A DNA stretch of 64,000 bases from Alphaproteobacteria bacterium (lineage in GTDB: Bacteria > Pseudomonadota > Alphaproteobacteria > JAVJRE01). A program made the position numbers and the translations under genes. The stretch lies in NCBI GenBank assembly GCA_040218575.1, contig JAVJRE010000001.1, positions 62,001 to 126,000 on the forward strand. Direction: 5' to 3'. Of the stretch, positions 1 through 8,312 are shown piece by piece; positions within the stretch are counted from its first letter, which is position 1, and every line of letters begins with the position of its first letter. The notes beneath the pieces were generated by a model. It saw only the letters and a program-made list of their open reading frames with translations. It had not been told where the DNA came from and searched no databases.

Positions 1-1483
1 CCGCTTCCTCGAAGCTCTCATAGTTGCGCCAGTCCGACAGCAGCGGCGAATAGAACTCCGACTTGTAGCGGGCCAGCGTGTGCGGATTGGTAAAGAAGTT
101 GCCGCCGGGGCCCACTTCTTCGACCGAACGAATGGCGAAATCATCTTCACCCAGGCTGATCGGCTCCATGAAGGCGTTCATCATCTGCAGCATCTCGCAG
201 TCCATGACGAACTTTTCATAAGAGCAGGTCAGCCCGCCCTCCATCCAGCCGGCGCCGTGGGCGACGATGTTGCAGTGGCCGAGAATATCGCCCCACAGAC
301 TCATCATGCTCTCATAAGCGGCCTGACTGTCCGGCGCATTGGAGGTGTTGGTGGAGGACGAGCGGTAAGGCACACCGATCCGCCGCGCCATCTGGCCGGA
401 GATGATGTTGGTCTTGGCATATTCAGGGGTGCCGAAGGCGGGCGCGCCCGACTGCATGTCCACATTGGTGGTGAACGCGCCATAGGCAACCGGCGCGCCG
501 GGGCGCGTCGCCTCCACCAGGACGATGCCGGACAAGGCCTCGGCATGCTGCTGGGCGATGGCGCCGGCCAGGGTGATGGGGGCCATGGAGCCGGCCAGGG
601 TGAACGGCGTGACGATGGAGGCCTGGCCGTGCTCGGCCAGGGTCATGATGTTCTCGGTCTGGGTGGTATCGAACAGCAGTGGTGAGTTGACGTTGCAGCC
701 ACCCATGCACAGAACGCGGCCCGAGGTGTTCAGGTCTTCGCGCTTGATCCCCATGGTGATGCACGCCATGTCGATGGAGTCGATCTGCCGCTCACGGCCC
801 CAGCCGCCACCGGGCAGGGTCTTGTCGGTCATGGTGATCAGCGCCTGGTTGGTCACCAGGTGGCGGATGGGGGCGGGAATATCGTTGGGCGAGAAGCCGA
901 TGCCGCCGCGATGGACCACGTTCATCACCTGGAACATTTTGATGAACTCTTCCAGGTCCTTCATGGTGCCCATGCGCCGGCCACGTTCCAGATCGGACAC
1001 GAAGGCCGGGCCGCCGGTGGTGGAATAGGTGATGACATTGCCGCCGATGGGCAGGTTGTGCGCCGGGTTGCGCGCCTCCATCACCCAGTCGTGCGGCGCC
1101 AAGGCCATATATTCCTCGACCAGCGCGGGGTCGAATTTCACCTGCTCGGTGGATTCGTTCACATCGCAGCCGATGCCCTTGAGCACGGCGCGAGCCTTGG
1201 GGTCGGTGAACTTAAGGCCGATCTCCTTGAGGATGCGCAGGCCGGCCTGGTGGATCGATTCCACTTCGTCGTCGGAGATGAACTTTACCGGCGGCATGAA
1301 ATTGGCCATGACCGACCACGGCCGCTGGACGAAGCCGGGGCCGGTGGAGGCGACGGAGAGCTGAGTGCGGCGACCGCCACGGCGGCTGCGGTGGGCCCGC
1401 TCTTTCGCCTCGCGATCCTGCGCGCCGGCCCGATCAAACGCTTCTTTGCGGCCACCGGTCGGATCGTCGTTCTCGTTGCTCAT
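1..1483 (-). CDS. MttB-family (trimethylamine methyltransferase-like) protein, partial
   Basis: The reverse strand is open from an ATG at 1483 to the left edge of the window, so the C-terminus is missing (about 494 codons seen). After a basic, low-complexity N-terminus (residues 1-45), the protein reads through a segment containing VKFISDDEVESIHQAGL, then GGNVITYSTTGGPAFVSDLE, then MGGCNVNSPLLFDTTQT, which is the MttB-family TIM-barrel pattern. Family members pass a methyl group from a quaternary or tertiary amine to a corrinoid protein. True trimethylamine MttB has an in-frame amber (pyrrolysine) codon. None is present here, so this belongs to the non-Pyl branch, whose characterised members use betaines. 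No corrinoid protein gene is visible; it may lie beyond the left edge. The gene is divergent from the enolase-superfamily gene at 1758. The family is secure; the substrate is not. Confidence 0.9.
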   Translation of the reverse strand, partial: MSNENDDPTGGRKEAFDRAGAQDREAKERAHRSRRGGRRTQLSVASTGPGFVQRPWSVMANFMPPVKFISDDEVESIHQAGLRILKEIGLKFTDPKARAVLKGIGCDVNESTEQVKFDPALVEEYMALAPHDWVMEARNPAHNLPIGGNVITYSTTGGPAFVSDLERGRRMGTMKDLEEFIKMFQVMNVVHRGGIGFSPNDIPAPIRHLVTNQALITMTDKTLPGGGWGRERQIDSIDMACITMGIKREDLNTSGRVLCMGGCNVNSPLLFDTTQTENIMTLAEHGQASIVTPFTLAGSMAPITLAGAIAQQHAEALSGIVLVEATRPGAPVAYGAFTTNVDMQSGAPAFGTPEYAKTNIISGQMARRIGVPYRSSSTNTSNAPDSQAAYESMMSLWGDILGHCNIVAHGAGWMEGGLTCSYEKFVMDCEMLQMMNAFMEPISLGEDDFAIRSVEEVGPGGNFFTNPHTLARYKSEFYSPLLSDWRNYESFEEA

Positions 1484-1535
1484 GGACTCGCCCCCGTTGA
1501 AGACAGTGCTGGAGTGTCGCGCGGACCCGGCCCGT

Positions 1536-1554
1536 CGGTTCCCGGTCGGAACCG
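1536..1554. promoter_or_regulatory. Inverted repeat upstream of the MttB-like gene
   Basis: A perfect 7-bp inverted repeat, CGGTTCC-(5 nt)-GGAACCG, lies 52 bp upstream of the MttB-like ATG in the 274-bp divergent gap to the enolase-superfamily gene. No T-run follows on either strand, so an operator is likelier than a terminator. I see no other clear signal in this gap. Confidence 0.35.
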
Positions 1555-1757
1555 TGGACTAGGGCCGGACTGTCGCGATTTCCTCAATCCCACGCCTGAC
1601 CGGGAGTAGAGTCAAGAGCCGCCCGACCGGTTGCGATGATATGACCGGGCGGGATTGCGGTGACCGGCCGGATGCCGGACGCTGTGCCGGGCGGCCGGGC
1701 GGCCGGCCACAGAACCGCCGGCGGCAGGAACGGGCGGCGAGAACAGGGGAATCGAAG

Positions 1758-2984
1758 ATGGCGGACGGCAGGTGGCGGATCCGGGATCTGCGGGCCTATG
1801 TGGTGGAGGGCAGCGTCGCCAAGGCGACCGATGCGCCCAAGGGTGGCCACTGGCGGGCCGACGACCCCATGGCCAATGTCATGAGCGTGCACAACGCGTA
1901 CGCCGGGGCGCGGACCGACTGGGGCATTGACGTCATCGGCAATCTGCACGTGGAAGTGGAAGGCGAGGACGGCCAGGTAGGTATCGCCACCGGCCAGGGC
2001 GGGGTGCCGGCCTGCTTCCTTATCGAGAAGATGTTCCGCCGTTTCGTCGTCGGCAGCGATGTGCGCGATATCGCCCGCATGTGGGACCAGATGTTCCGCA
2101 GTATCGGCTTCAATCACGGCCGCAGCGGCCTGTCCATCTATGCCCTGAGCGTGGTGGACCTGGCGCTGTGGGATCTGCTGGGGCTGCGGCGCGGCGAGCC
2201 GGTGGCCAAGATGATCGGCGGCCATGTGCGCGACGCCCTGCCCTGTTATCTGACCGGGCCCGATCCGCTGGCGGCAAAACGCCTGGGCTTTACGGGCGCC
2301 AAGCTGACCCTGCCCTATTCGCCGCTGGCCGCGGGCGCCGACGGGCACCGCGCACTGGCCCGCAACCTGGATTATGTGCGGGGCTGGCGCGACAAGGTGG
2401 GCGCCGGCTTCCCGCTGAAGATCGACTGCTGGTCGGCGCTGGACGTGCGCTCGGCCATCGACTTCATCACGGCGGCGCGGGAGGTCAACCTGTACTGGTT
2501 CGAGGAGGTGCTGCACCCGGACGATGTGGACGGCTTCCGCCTGATCCGTCAGGCCTGTCCGTGGGCCCGGCTGACCACCGGCGAGCACCACCACACGCGC
2601 TATGGTCATCGCCGGCTGATTGCCGAACGGCTGGTGGATATTGTTCAGCCGGACCTGCGCTGGGGCGGCGGCATGACGGAGATTCTGCGTATCGCCGCCC
2701 TGGCCAACGCCTTCGACATTCCGGTCATTCCGCACGGCGGTTCCAGCTACACCTATGCCTTCGCCGCCACCCAGCCGACCACGCCGTTTGTGGAGTACAT
2801 CTCGCCCAGCGCCAGAGGCGACACCATCGAGCCGGTGATGGGCGAGCTGTTCGAGGGTGAACCGCTGCCCGAGCAGGGGCTGATCCACCTGAGCGAGGCG
2901 CCGGGCTGGGGCCTGACCTTTCGCCGTGATCGTCTGGAGCAGTCCGGCGCCCGCCTGGTACGGCCGTATCCGGCGGCGGGGTGA
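1758..2984 (+). CDS. L-rhamnonate dehydratase-like enolase superfamily protein
   Basis: A 408-residue protein of the mandelate racemase/enolase superfamily, closest by eye to L-rhamnonate dehydratase (RhmD). Such enzymes abstract the proton alpha to a carboxylate and eliminate water, typically from acid sugars. Expected residues are present: metal ligands D223 (in LKIDCWSALD), E249 or E250 (WFEEVLHP) and E276 (TTGEHHHTRYG), plus the base dyad D299 (IVQPDLRWGGG) and H326 (VIPHGGSSY). The ATG at 1758 was chosen because family-like sequence (RIRDLRAYVVEG) begins just after it; an upstream in-frame start at 1641 would add low-complexity sequence. It is the first gene of a plus-strand run to 10027. 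Its link to the onium-type enzymes downstream is unclear: it may act on another part of the same substrate or belong to a separate pathway. Confidence 0.85.
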   Translation: MADGRWRIRDLRAYVVEGSVAKATDAPKGGHWRADDPMANVMSVHNAYAGARTDWGIDVIGNLHVEVEGEDGQVGIATGQGGVPACFLIEKMFRRFVVGSDVRDIARMWDQMFRSIGFNHGRSGLSIYALSVVDLALWDLLGLRRGEPVAKMIGGHVRDALPCYLTGPDPLAAKRLGFTGAKLTLPYSPLAAGADGHRALARNLDYVRGWRDKVGAGFPLKIDCWSALDVRSAIDFITAAREVNLYWFEEVLHPDDVDGFRLIRQACPWARLTTGEHHHTRYGHRRLIAERLVDIVQPDLRWGGGMTEILRIAALANAFDIPVIPHGGSSYTYAFAATQPTTPFVEYISPSARGDTIEPVMGELFEGEPLPEQGLIHLSEAPGWGLTFRRDRLEQSGARLVRPYPAAG

Positions 2985-3207
2985 GGTTGTGTGGCGGCGG
3001 GATCGTGTTCTGGGTCGGCGTCCAGGTCAGCGCCCCGGGGGGGCCAGCGACAGCCTGAGCCGCCGGTTCCGAAGGGGGTGCCGGCAGGGGGCTGAACAGA
3101 AAGTCGGGGTCGCCGCATTATCCGCTTGCAACCGGCCGCCGCCGTCATAGGATCGCCGGGCTTGTTTTCGCCAGCGCCTTCAATCAGCGCTTTCCAGGGA
3201 GACTCCC

Positions 3208-4275
3208 ATGCTGGCCGACGCCGAGACCTTTCCCAAGACCCTGCCGCGGGGCTTCGTGCCAATCGACGGCGAGCCGCTGTTCGATCCGGCCAAGCACCTG
3301 CAACTTGAGAAGCCGAAGCAGGTATGGAGCCTGGCCGATCTTGGCTACAGCGAAGCGCAGGCGGCGCAATACGCCAGCCCGCTTGCCGCAACCAGCCCGG
3401 TGAGGATGCTGTCGGACGAAGGCATCGCCACGCTCGACCATGTTCTGGAACTGCTGCAGCCGCGCATCGTCGAGCATGGCAAGGCGGGCCTGCGGCGCAT
3501 CTATTACGGCACCTACCACTCGCGCTTCCTGCGCGATCTGGCGTGCTCACCGGACATCTGCGCCTTCCTGTCGGAAATCTACGCAACGCCCATCGCGCCG
3601 CACACCATGGCCCACCTGCAGACCCAAGTGAACTTCGCCAACCGCGAGCCGGGCAGCGACGTGTCGGGCTGGCACCATGACCAGGTGGGATTCACGGTTG
3701 TGCTGACCATGCATGACGCGGCCAAGCTCAAGGGCGGGCACTTTGAATATTATGCCGGGCCGCGCGAAGAAGGGCTGGCCATTGTCCGTGCCGGCGGCAC
3801 CCTGCCGGCGGAAAAGCTGGTGGTGCCGGTGCATGCGGCCAAGGGCTGGGCGTCGACCATGCAGGGCAGCGCCGTGCTGCACCGCGGTCAGCCCATGCTG
3901 GAGCATGGCTATCGCTGCAACGTCATCAACTCCTATGTGAGTCGCGACGTGGCGGCGCCCGACCCCAACCGCGGCTATTACGTCACCACCGGCGACGACA
4001 TCGAGTTTGCCGACGGCATGGCCAATCCATCCATGACCGAGACGGCGCGGCATGCCGCGTGGGTGGCGCGCGGCCGCCTCGGCACCATCATGGAGGAGCT
4101 GCCCTTCACCGAGGACCGGGCGCACATCATCCGGGCGCTGAAAGGGGCGATCGCCGATGTGGAACTGCTGGTCAAGCGTCTGGAGACGCCGGTGATCACC
4201 AACGAGACCTATCGTCAGTTCTATCAGGAGGACGATGTGCGGCAGATGACGACGCCGCGCTTCACGGTGGGCTGA
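3208..4275 (+). CDS. Putative Fe(II)/2-oxoglutarate-dependent oxygenase, paralogue A
   Basis: A 355-residue protein with the signature of the cupin-fold Fe(II)/2OG oxygenases. There is an HxD pair (H156, D158 in GWHHDQVGFT), a distal His (H225 in SAVLHRGQPM) and an Arg eleven residues later (R236 in GYRCNVINSY) in the usual 2OG-carboxylate position. I do not recognise a named family; it is PhyH-like at most. Two paralogues lie at 7199 and 8313. All share the N-terminal pattern of a FDPxxH-like segment, then SLxxxGY, then QYASP, and a C-terminal LPFTEDRxxII-like helix. A Shine-Dalgarno sequence (CAGGGAGA) sits 8 bases before the ATG, and almost the same leader precedes paralogue C. Hydroxylation of a methylated or amino-acid-like substrate is a reasonable guess only. 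Confidence 0.75.
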   Translation: MLADAETFPKTLPRGFVPIDGEPLFDPAKHLQLEKPKQVWSLADLGYSEAQAAQYASPLAATSPVRMLSDEGIATLDHVLELLQPRIVEHGKAGLRRIYYGTYHSRFLRDLACSPDICAFLSEIYATPIAPHTMAHLQTQVNFANREPGSDVSGWHHDQVGFTVVLTMHDAAKLKGGHFEYYAGPREEGLAIVRAGGTLPAEKLVVPVHAAKGWASTMQGSAVLHRGQPMLEHGYRCNVINSYVSRDVAAPDPNRGYYVTTGDDIEFADGMANPSMTETARHAAWVARGRLGTIMEELPFTEDRAHIIRALKGAIADVELLVKRLETPVITNETYRQFYQEDDVRQMTTPRFTVG

Positions 4276-4357
4276 AAGACCAGCGGCGCTTTGGCCCGGT
4301 GCGCCGGCCGCGCGTCAGGCCGGCGTATCAGGCGCGCGTATCAGGGGGAGTGGGAAG

Positions 4358-5611
4358 ATGGCTGACATACTGACGGACATGGCCCGCAACACGCCAGGCG
4401 CCGGCCTCAAGGACTTCGAAGGCCAGGTGGACATGCGCAAGCTGCGCGCCTATCGCCTGGCGCGCACACAGGAGATGATCAAGGCGCATGATCTGGGGGC
4501 GGTGATCCTCTATGACCCGCTCAACATCCGCTACGCCACCGGCTCGCGGCAGATGGCGGTGTGGACCCTGCACAATGCCTGTCGCTGGGCCTTCGTGCCG
4601 GCGGAGGGTCTGCCCATCATTTACGAGTTCGCCAAGGGCGGCGCCATGGCGGCGACCGGTGAGCTGGAGACGGTCGGCGAAGTCCGGCCGTCGACCCATG
4701 GCTGGTTCTACTTCACCGCTTCGGAGAGCATTCCCCAACGGGTGGCGGAGTGGGCGAGCGATGTGGACGCGCTGGTGCGCGAGCATTGCGGCGGCAACCG
4801 GCGGATCGGCTTTGACCATCTGGATCCGGCCGGGCTGCGCGCCATGGACCGGCTGGGCATCGACGTGGAGGAGGGCGAGCGGGTCATGGAGCGCGCCCGC
4901 ATGATCAAGAGCGCGGAGGAAGTCCAGTGCATGTCCATTTCCATCGGCGTCGCCGAGGTGGGCATGGCCCGTATGCGCGAGGCGCTGAAGCCGGGTCTGA
5001 CCGAAAACGAGCTGTGGTCCTATATCGCCAATACCAACAACGAGATGGGCGGCGAATGGATGGAGACCCGCATCCTGACCACCGGCGCGCGTACCAACCC
5101 GTGGATGCGCGAGGCGGGTGAACGGCGGGTCCGCGCCGGCGAGCTGGTCAGCTTCGACACCGACATGATCGGTCCGTTCGGCTATTGCGCCGACATCAGC
5201 CGCACCTTCTTCTGCGGCCCCGGCAAGCCCAGCGAGGAGCAGAAGGACCTGTACAAACGGGCGGTGGATCAGGTGGAGCACAACATGGCGCTGTTAAAGC
5301 CCGGCCTGACCTTCAAGGAGTTCATCGACAAGAGCTACAAGCTGGGCAACGAGTTCGCCGCCAACCGCTATGGGCCGATCCATGGGGTCGGTCTGGCCGA
5401 CGAATACCCGACCATTCCCGAGATCCAGGACGCCCACCGCCTGAGCGACCCGGATGGGGTGGTGCAGGAGAACATGACGCTGTGCGTCGAGAGCTATATG
5501 GGCCGCGAGGGCGGCACCGAAGGGGTCAAGTTGGAGCATCAGGTGCTGGTGACCGCCAAGGGCGTGCAGCTTCTCGACACTTATCCATGGGAAGAGGATC
5601 TGCTGGGCTAG
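4358..5611 (+). CDS. M24-family metalloenzyme resembling DMSP lyase DddP, copy 1
   Basis: A 417-residue creatinase/aminopeptidase-fold (M24) protein. Its metal ligands are D267, D269, D279, H342, E378 and E393. The extra first Asp (SFDTDM) and an Asp six residues after the His (D348 in HGVGLADEYP) match, in identity and near-exact spacing, the iron ligands and catalytic Asp I recall for DddP (D295, D297, D307, H371, E406, E421 and D377). Blocks such as GGEWMETR, RTNPWM and YCADISRTFF are also DddP-like. DddP cleaves the sulfonium DMSP to acrylate and dimethyl sulfide. Other M24 members are peptidases, creatinase or ectoine hydrolase, so lyase activity is inference. It stands 45 bp before a close paralogue and between oxygenase genes, suggesting one transcript. 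Confidence 0.85.
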   Translation: MADILTDMARNTPGAGLKDFEGQVDMRKLRAYRLARTQEMIKAHDLGAVILYDPLNIRYATGSRQMAVWTLHNACRWAFVPAEGLPIIYEFAKGGAMAATGELETVGEVRPSTHGWFYFTASESIPQRVAEWASDVDALVREHCGGNRRIGFDHLDPAGLRAMDRLGIDVEEGERVMERARMIKSAEEVQCMSISIGVAEVGMARMREALKPGLTENELWSYIANTNNEMGGEWMETRILTTGARTNPWMREAGERRVRAGELVSFDTDMIGPFGYCADISRTFFCGPGKPSEEQKDLYKRAVDQVEHNMALLKPGLTFKEFIDKSYKLGNEFAANRYGPIHGVGLADEYPTIPEIQDAHRLSDPDGVVQENMTLCVESYMGREGGTEGVKLEHQVLVTAKGVQLLDTYPWEEDLLG

Positions 5612-5656
5612 GCCCGGCCGGCAGCGGTGCCGGCGGCAGACCTGAAAGGAGCCGCC

Positions 5657-6910
5657 ATGACCAGCGATGATCCCTATGCCATGGCCCGGGCCATGGCCGG
5701 TGACGGCATCAAGGACTTCGAGGCCGAGCTCGATGTGGCGGCCTTGCGCGGCTATCGCCTGGGCCGTGTGCAGGACCAGTTGCGGGCTCATGACTATGGC
5801 GCGGCGGTCCTGACCGAGCCCATGAACATCCGCTACGCCACCGGCACCCGGGTGTTCAGCGTGTGGACCATGCACAATGCGGCGCGTTGGGTGTTCGTTC
5901 CGGCGGAAGGCAAATGCGTTCTGTTCGAGTTCGGCAATCACGGCATCATGGCGCGCTCGGGCGCGCTGGAGACCATCGGCGAGGTGCGGCCGGCGCGCGG
6001 CTGGAGCTATCGTTCGGCGGTGGAGCACCAGGCGGAGCGGGTGGCGGCGTGGGCCGGCGAGCTGGCCGAGCTTATGGGTGAAAAGGGTGGCGGCAGCCGG
6101 CGCATCGCCTTCGATCATCTGGACCCGCTGGGCCTCAAGGCGCTGGAGGCCAAGGGCCTGGAGGTGGGCGACGGCGAGCGGGTCATGGCCCAGGCGCGCC
6201 TTATCAAGAGCCGGGAAGAGATCATGTGCATGTGCTGGGCCATCAGCGGCATCGAGACCGGCATGCACCGGATGACCGAGGCCCTGAAGCCCGGCATGAC
6301 CGAGCAGGAACTGTGGTCGATCATCGCCCAGGCCAATGCGGAGAACGGCGGCGAATGGATGGAGACCCGCCTGCTGGCGTCCGGCGGGCGGACCAACCCG
6401 TGGATGCAGGAGGCGGGCCAGCGTCGGGTGCGGCCGGGCGAGCTGGTGGCCTTCGACGCCGACGCCAACGGCGCCTTCGGCTATTGCGCCGATATCAGCC
6501 GCACCTTCTTTTGCGGCCCGGGCAAGCCGACGGCGGAGCAGAAGGATCTCTACAAACTGGCGGTGGACCAGGTGGAGCACAACATGGCGCTTCTGAAACC
6601 TGGCGTGACCTTCCGCCAGGTGGTGGAGAAGAGCTTTCGCATGCCGCAGGACACGGTGCTCAACCGCTATGCCCTGCTGCACGGGGTTGGCCTGGGCGAC
6701 GAGTATCCGGGCATCCCGCAGGTGCAGGACACCGACCGCATGAGCGAACCCGACCGGGTCATCGAGGAGAATATGGCGTTCTGCGTCGAGAGCTATATGG
6801 GCCGTGAAGGCGGCGCGGAGGGGGTCAAGCTGGAACACCAGGTGGTGGTGACGGCAAGCGGCGTGCAGATTCTGGACACCTATCCGTGGGAAGAGGTGCT
6901 GCTGGGATAG
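5657..6910 (+). CDS. M24-family metalloenzyme resembling DMSP lyase DddP, copy 2
   Basis: A 417-residue tandem paralogue of the preceding gene, identical in length, with long shared blocks (YCADISRTFFCGPGKP, VDQVEHNMALLKPG, SYMGREGG). The DddP-type metal set is kept: two Asp in AFDADANG, Asp in CADIS, His in LLHGVGLGDEYP, Glu in CVESY and Glu in KLEHQ. The Asp six residues after the His is also kept. Differences cluster in the N-terminal half, for example TEPMNIRYATGTRVFS against YDPLNIRYATGSRQMA, which may set substrate range. The start at 5657 follows a good ribosome site (GAAAGGAG, 6 bases upstream). It may form a heterodimer with copy 1, since M24 creatinase-type enzymes dimerise, or act on a related substrate. 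Confidence 0.85.
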   Translation: MTSDDPYAMARAMAGDGIKDFEAELDVAALRGYRLGRVQDQLRAHDYGAAVLTEPMNIRYATGTRVFSVWTMHNAARWVFVPAEGKCVLFEFGNHGIMARSGALETIGEVRPARGWSYRSAVEHQAERVAAWAGELAELMGEKGGGSRRIAFDHLDPLGLKALEAKGLEVGDGERVMAQARLIKSREEIMCMCWAISGIETGMHRMTEALKPGMTEQELWSIIAQANAENGGEWMETRLLASGGRTNPWMQEAGQRRVRPGELVAFDADANGAFGYCADISRTFFCGPGKPTAEQKDLYKLAVDQVEHNMALLKPGVTFRQVVEKSFRMPQDTVLNRYALLHGVGLGDEYPGIPQVQDTDRMSEPDRVIEENMAFCVESYMGREGGAEGVKLEHQVVVTASGVQILDTYPWEEVLLG

Positions 6911-7198
6911 GCCGGTTGCCCATGGGCGCAGATCGCGCCGCTTGAAGACCTGCCGGCAAGTCCGCCGGGCCGGGGCAACCGCCCGGGCGCACCATGATTG
7001 CCCCGCCAGAGGCGCGCCGGGCGCAAAGGCCTTGCATCCGGCGGTGCGGCGGGCGCAGGATTGAGTCCAGCCAATTCATTGATGCCGGATCAGCCCGCAG
7101 GCGGGCCTGCCAGGCGCGCCCTTCGGGCGAAGTGCGGCAGCGGCGACCTCACAAGGCGGGCGTGGCGGGGACGGCCGCGCCGCCGTCAGGAGAAGAGA

Positions 7199-8269
7199 AT
7201 GCTGGCCGAACGTGACGCGATGCCCGACCGCCTGCCGCCGGGCTTTTCCTATGTGGAGGGCGAGCCGGTATTCGATGCCGCCCGCCATCTGATGCTGGAG
7301 AAGCCGGCGCAGAGCTGGTCGCTGGAGGATGTGGGCTATGACCCGGCGCGCATCGGCCAGTACGCCAGCCCGGTCGCCCTGCTGGCGCCGGTCAGGCTGC
7401 TGACCGACGAAGGCGTGGCGGCGCTGCAGCAGGCCATCGAAGCGTGCATGCCGCGCAGCCATGCGGACCAGGGCCGGGCCCGGCGCCTGCACTACTGCAC
7501 CTATCACTCGCGTTTCATCCACGACCTGATGCACAGCGTCGAGGTGACCGACTGGCTGAGCGGGATTTTCCAGACGCCCATCGCGCCGCACACCATGCCG
7601 CACCTGGGCAGCCAGCTTAATCTCGGCCATGACGAGCCGGGCAAGGACATCGTGCCGTGGCACCACGACCGGGTGAGCTTCACCATGGTGCTGTCCATGT
7701 ACGATCCGTCCAAGGTGCGGGGCGGGCGTTTCGAATATTTCTTCGGCACCCGCGAGGAAGCCAAAGAGATTCTCGACGAGGCCGGCGATCTGCCGCGCAA
7801 CCGCATCGTCTCGCCCGCGTGTATGCCGGGCACGGCCTGCCTGATGCAGGGCTCGGCCATCATGCACCGCGGCGCGCCGATGGAAGCGCCGGGCTATCGG
7901 GCCAGCCTGGTGCACAGCTATTGCGCCCGCGACCTGTCGCTGCCCGACGCCAACCGCACCTATTTCACGGGCAGCCGCTTCGGCGTACCGGAAGGCCAGG
8001 TGAGCCCGGTCTTCACCGAATGGGCGCGGCACAAGGCGTGGGTCAGCCGGGCCAAGCTCGGCACCCTTATGGAAGAGCTGCCCTTTACCGAGGACCGCAC
8101 GGCCATCATCGCCGCTCTGCGCGAGGGCATCGCCGACGTGCAGGGCGCCATCGCCCGGCTGGAAGAGGGCGAAGTGAGCCGCGAGCGCATGCGCGAGCAG
8201 TATGTGCGCGACGATGAACTGCAAATGGCGACCCCGCCCTTCATGCCGGGGCACACCGCCAAGGGCTGA
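7199..8269 (+). CDS. Putative Fe(II)/2-oxoglutarate-dependent oxygenase, paralogue B
   Basis: A 356-residue second member of the local oxygenase triplet. The HxD motif (PWHHDRVSFTMVLSMYD), distal His (AIMHRGAPM) and downstream Arg (GYRASLVHSYC) are all present. I chose the ATG at 7199, preceded by GGAGAAGAGA, because it aligns with the starts of paralogues A and C; the longer open frame from 6998 would add unrelated low-complexity residues. The 288-bp gap before it (6911-7198) holds no other gene that I can support and may carry a promoter. Its stop is 43 bp from paralogue C. Function is unknown beyond the predicted oxygenase fold. Confidence 0.75.
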   Translation: MLAERDAMPDRLPPGFSYVEGEPVFDAARHLMLEKPAQSWSLEDVGYDPARIGQYASPVALLAPVRLLTDEGVAALQQAIEACMPRSHADQGRARRLHYCTYHSRFIHDLMHSVEVTDWLSGIFQTPIAPHTMPHLGSQLNLGHDEPGKDIVPWHHDRVSFTMVLSMYDPSKVRGGRFEYFFGTREEAKEILDEAGDLPRNRIVSPACMPGTACLMQGSAIMHRGAPMEAPGYRASLVHSYCARDLSLPDANRTYFTGSRFGVPEGQVSPVFTEWARHKAWVSRAKLGTLMEELPFTEDRTAIIAALREGIADVQGAIARLEEGEVSRERMREQYVRDDELQMATPPFMPGHTAKG

Positions 8270-8312
8270 AGAGGCACAGGCTGAATGGTCAAGAGACCAG
8301 GGAGAGACTCAC

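Noticed and set aside
1-1483. Pyrrolysine-containing trimethylamine methyltransferase
   Set aside because: No in-frame TAG occurs in the visible reading frame.
860-1609. Long plus-strand open frame antisense to the MttB-like gene
   Set aside because: The opposite strand encodes a clear family protein; this translation is a His/Gly/Asp-rich shadow typical of high-GC antisense frames.
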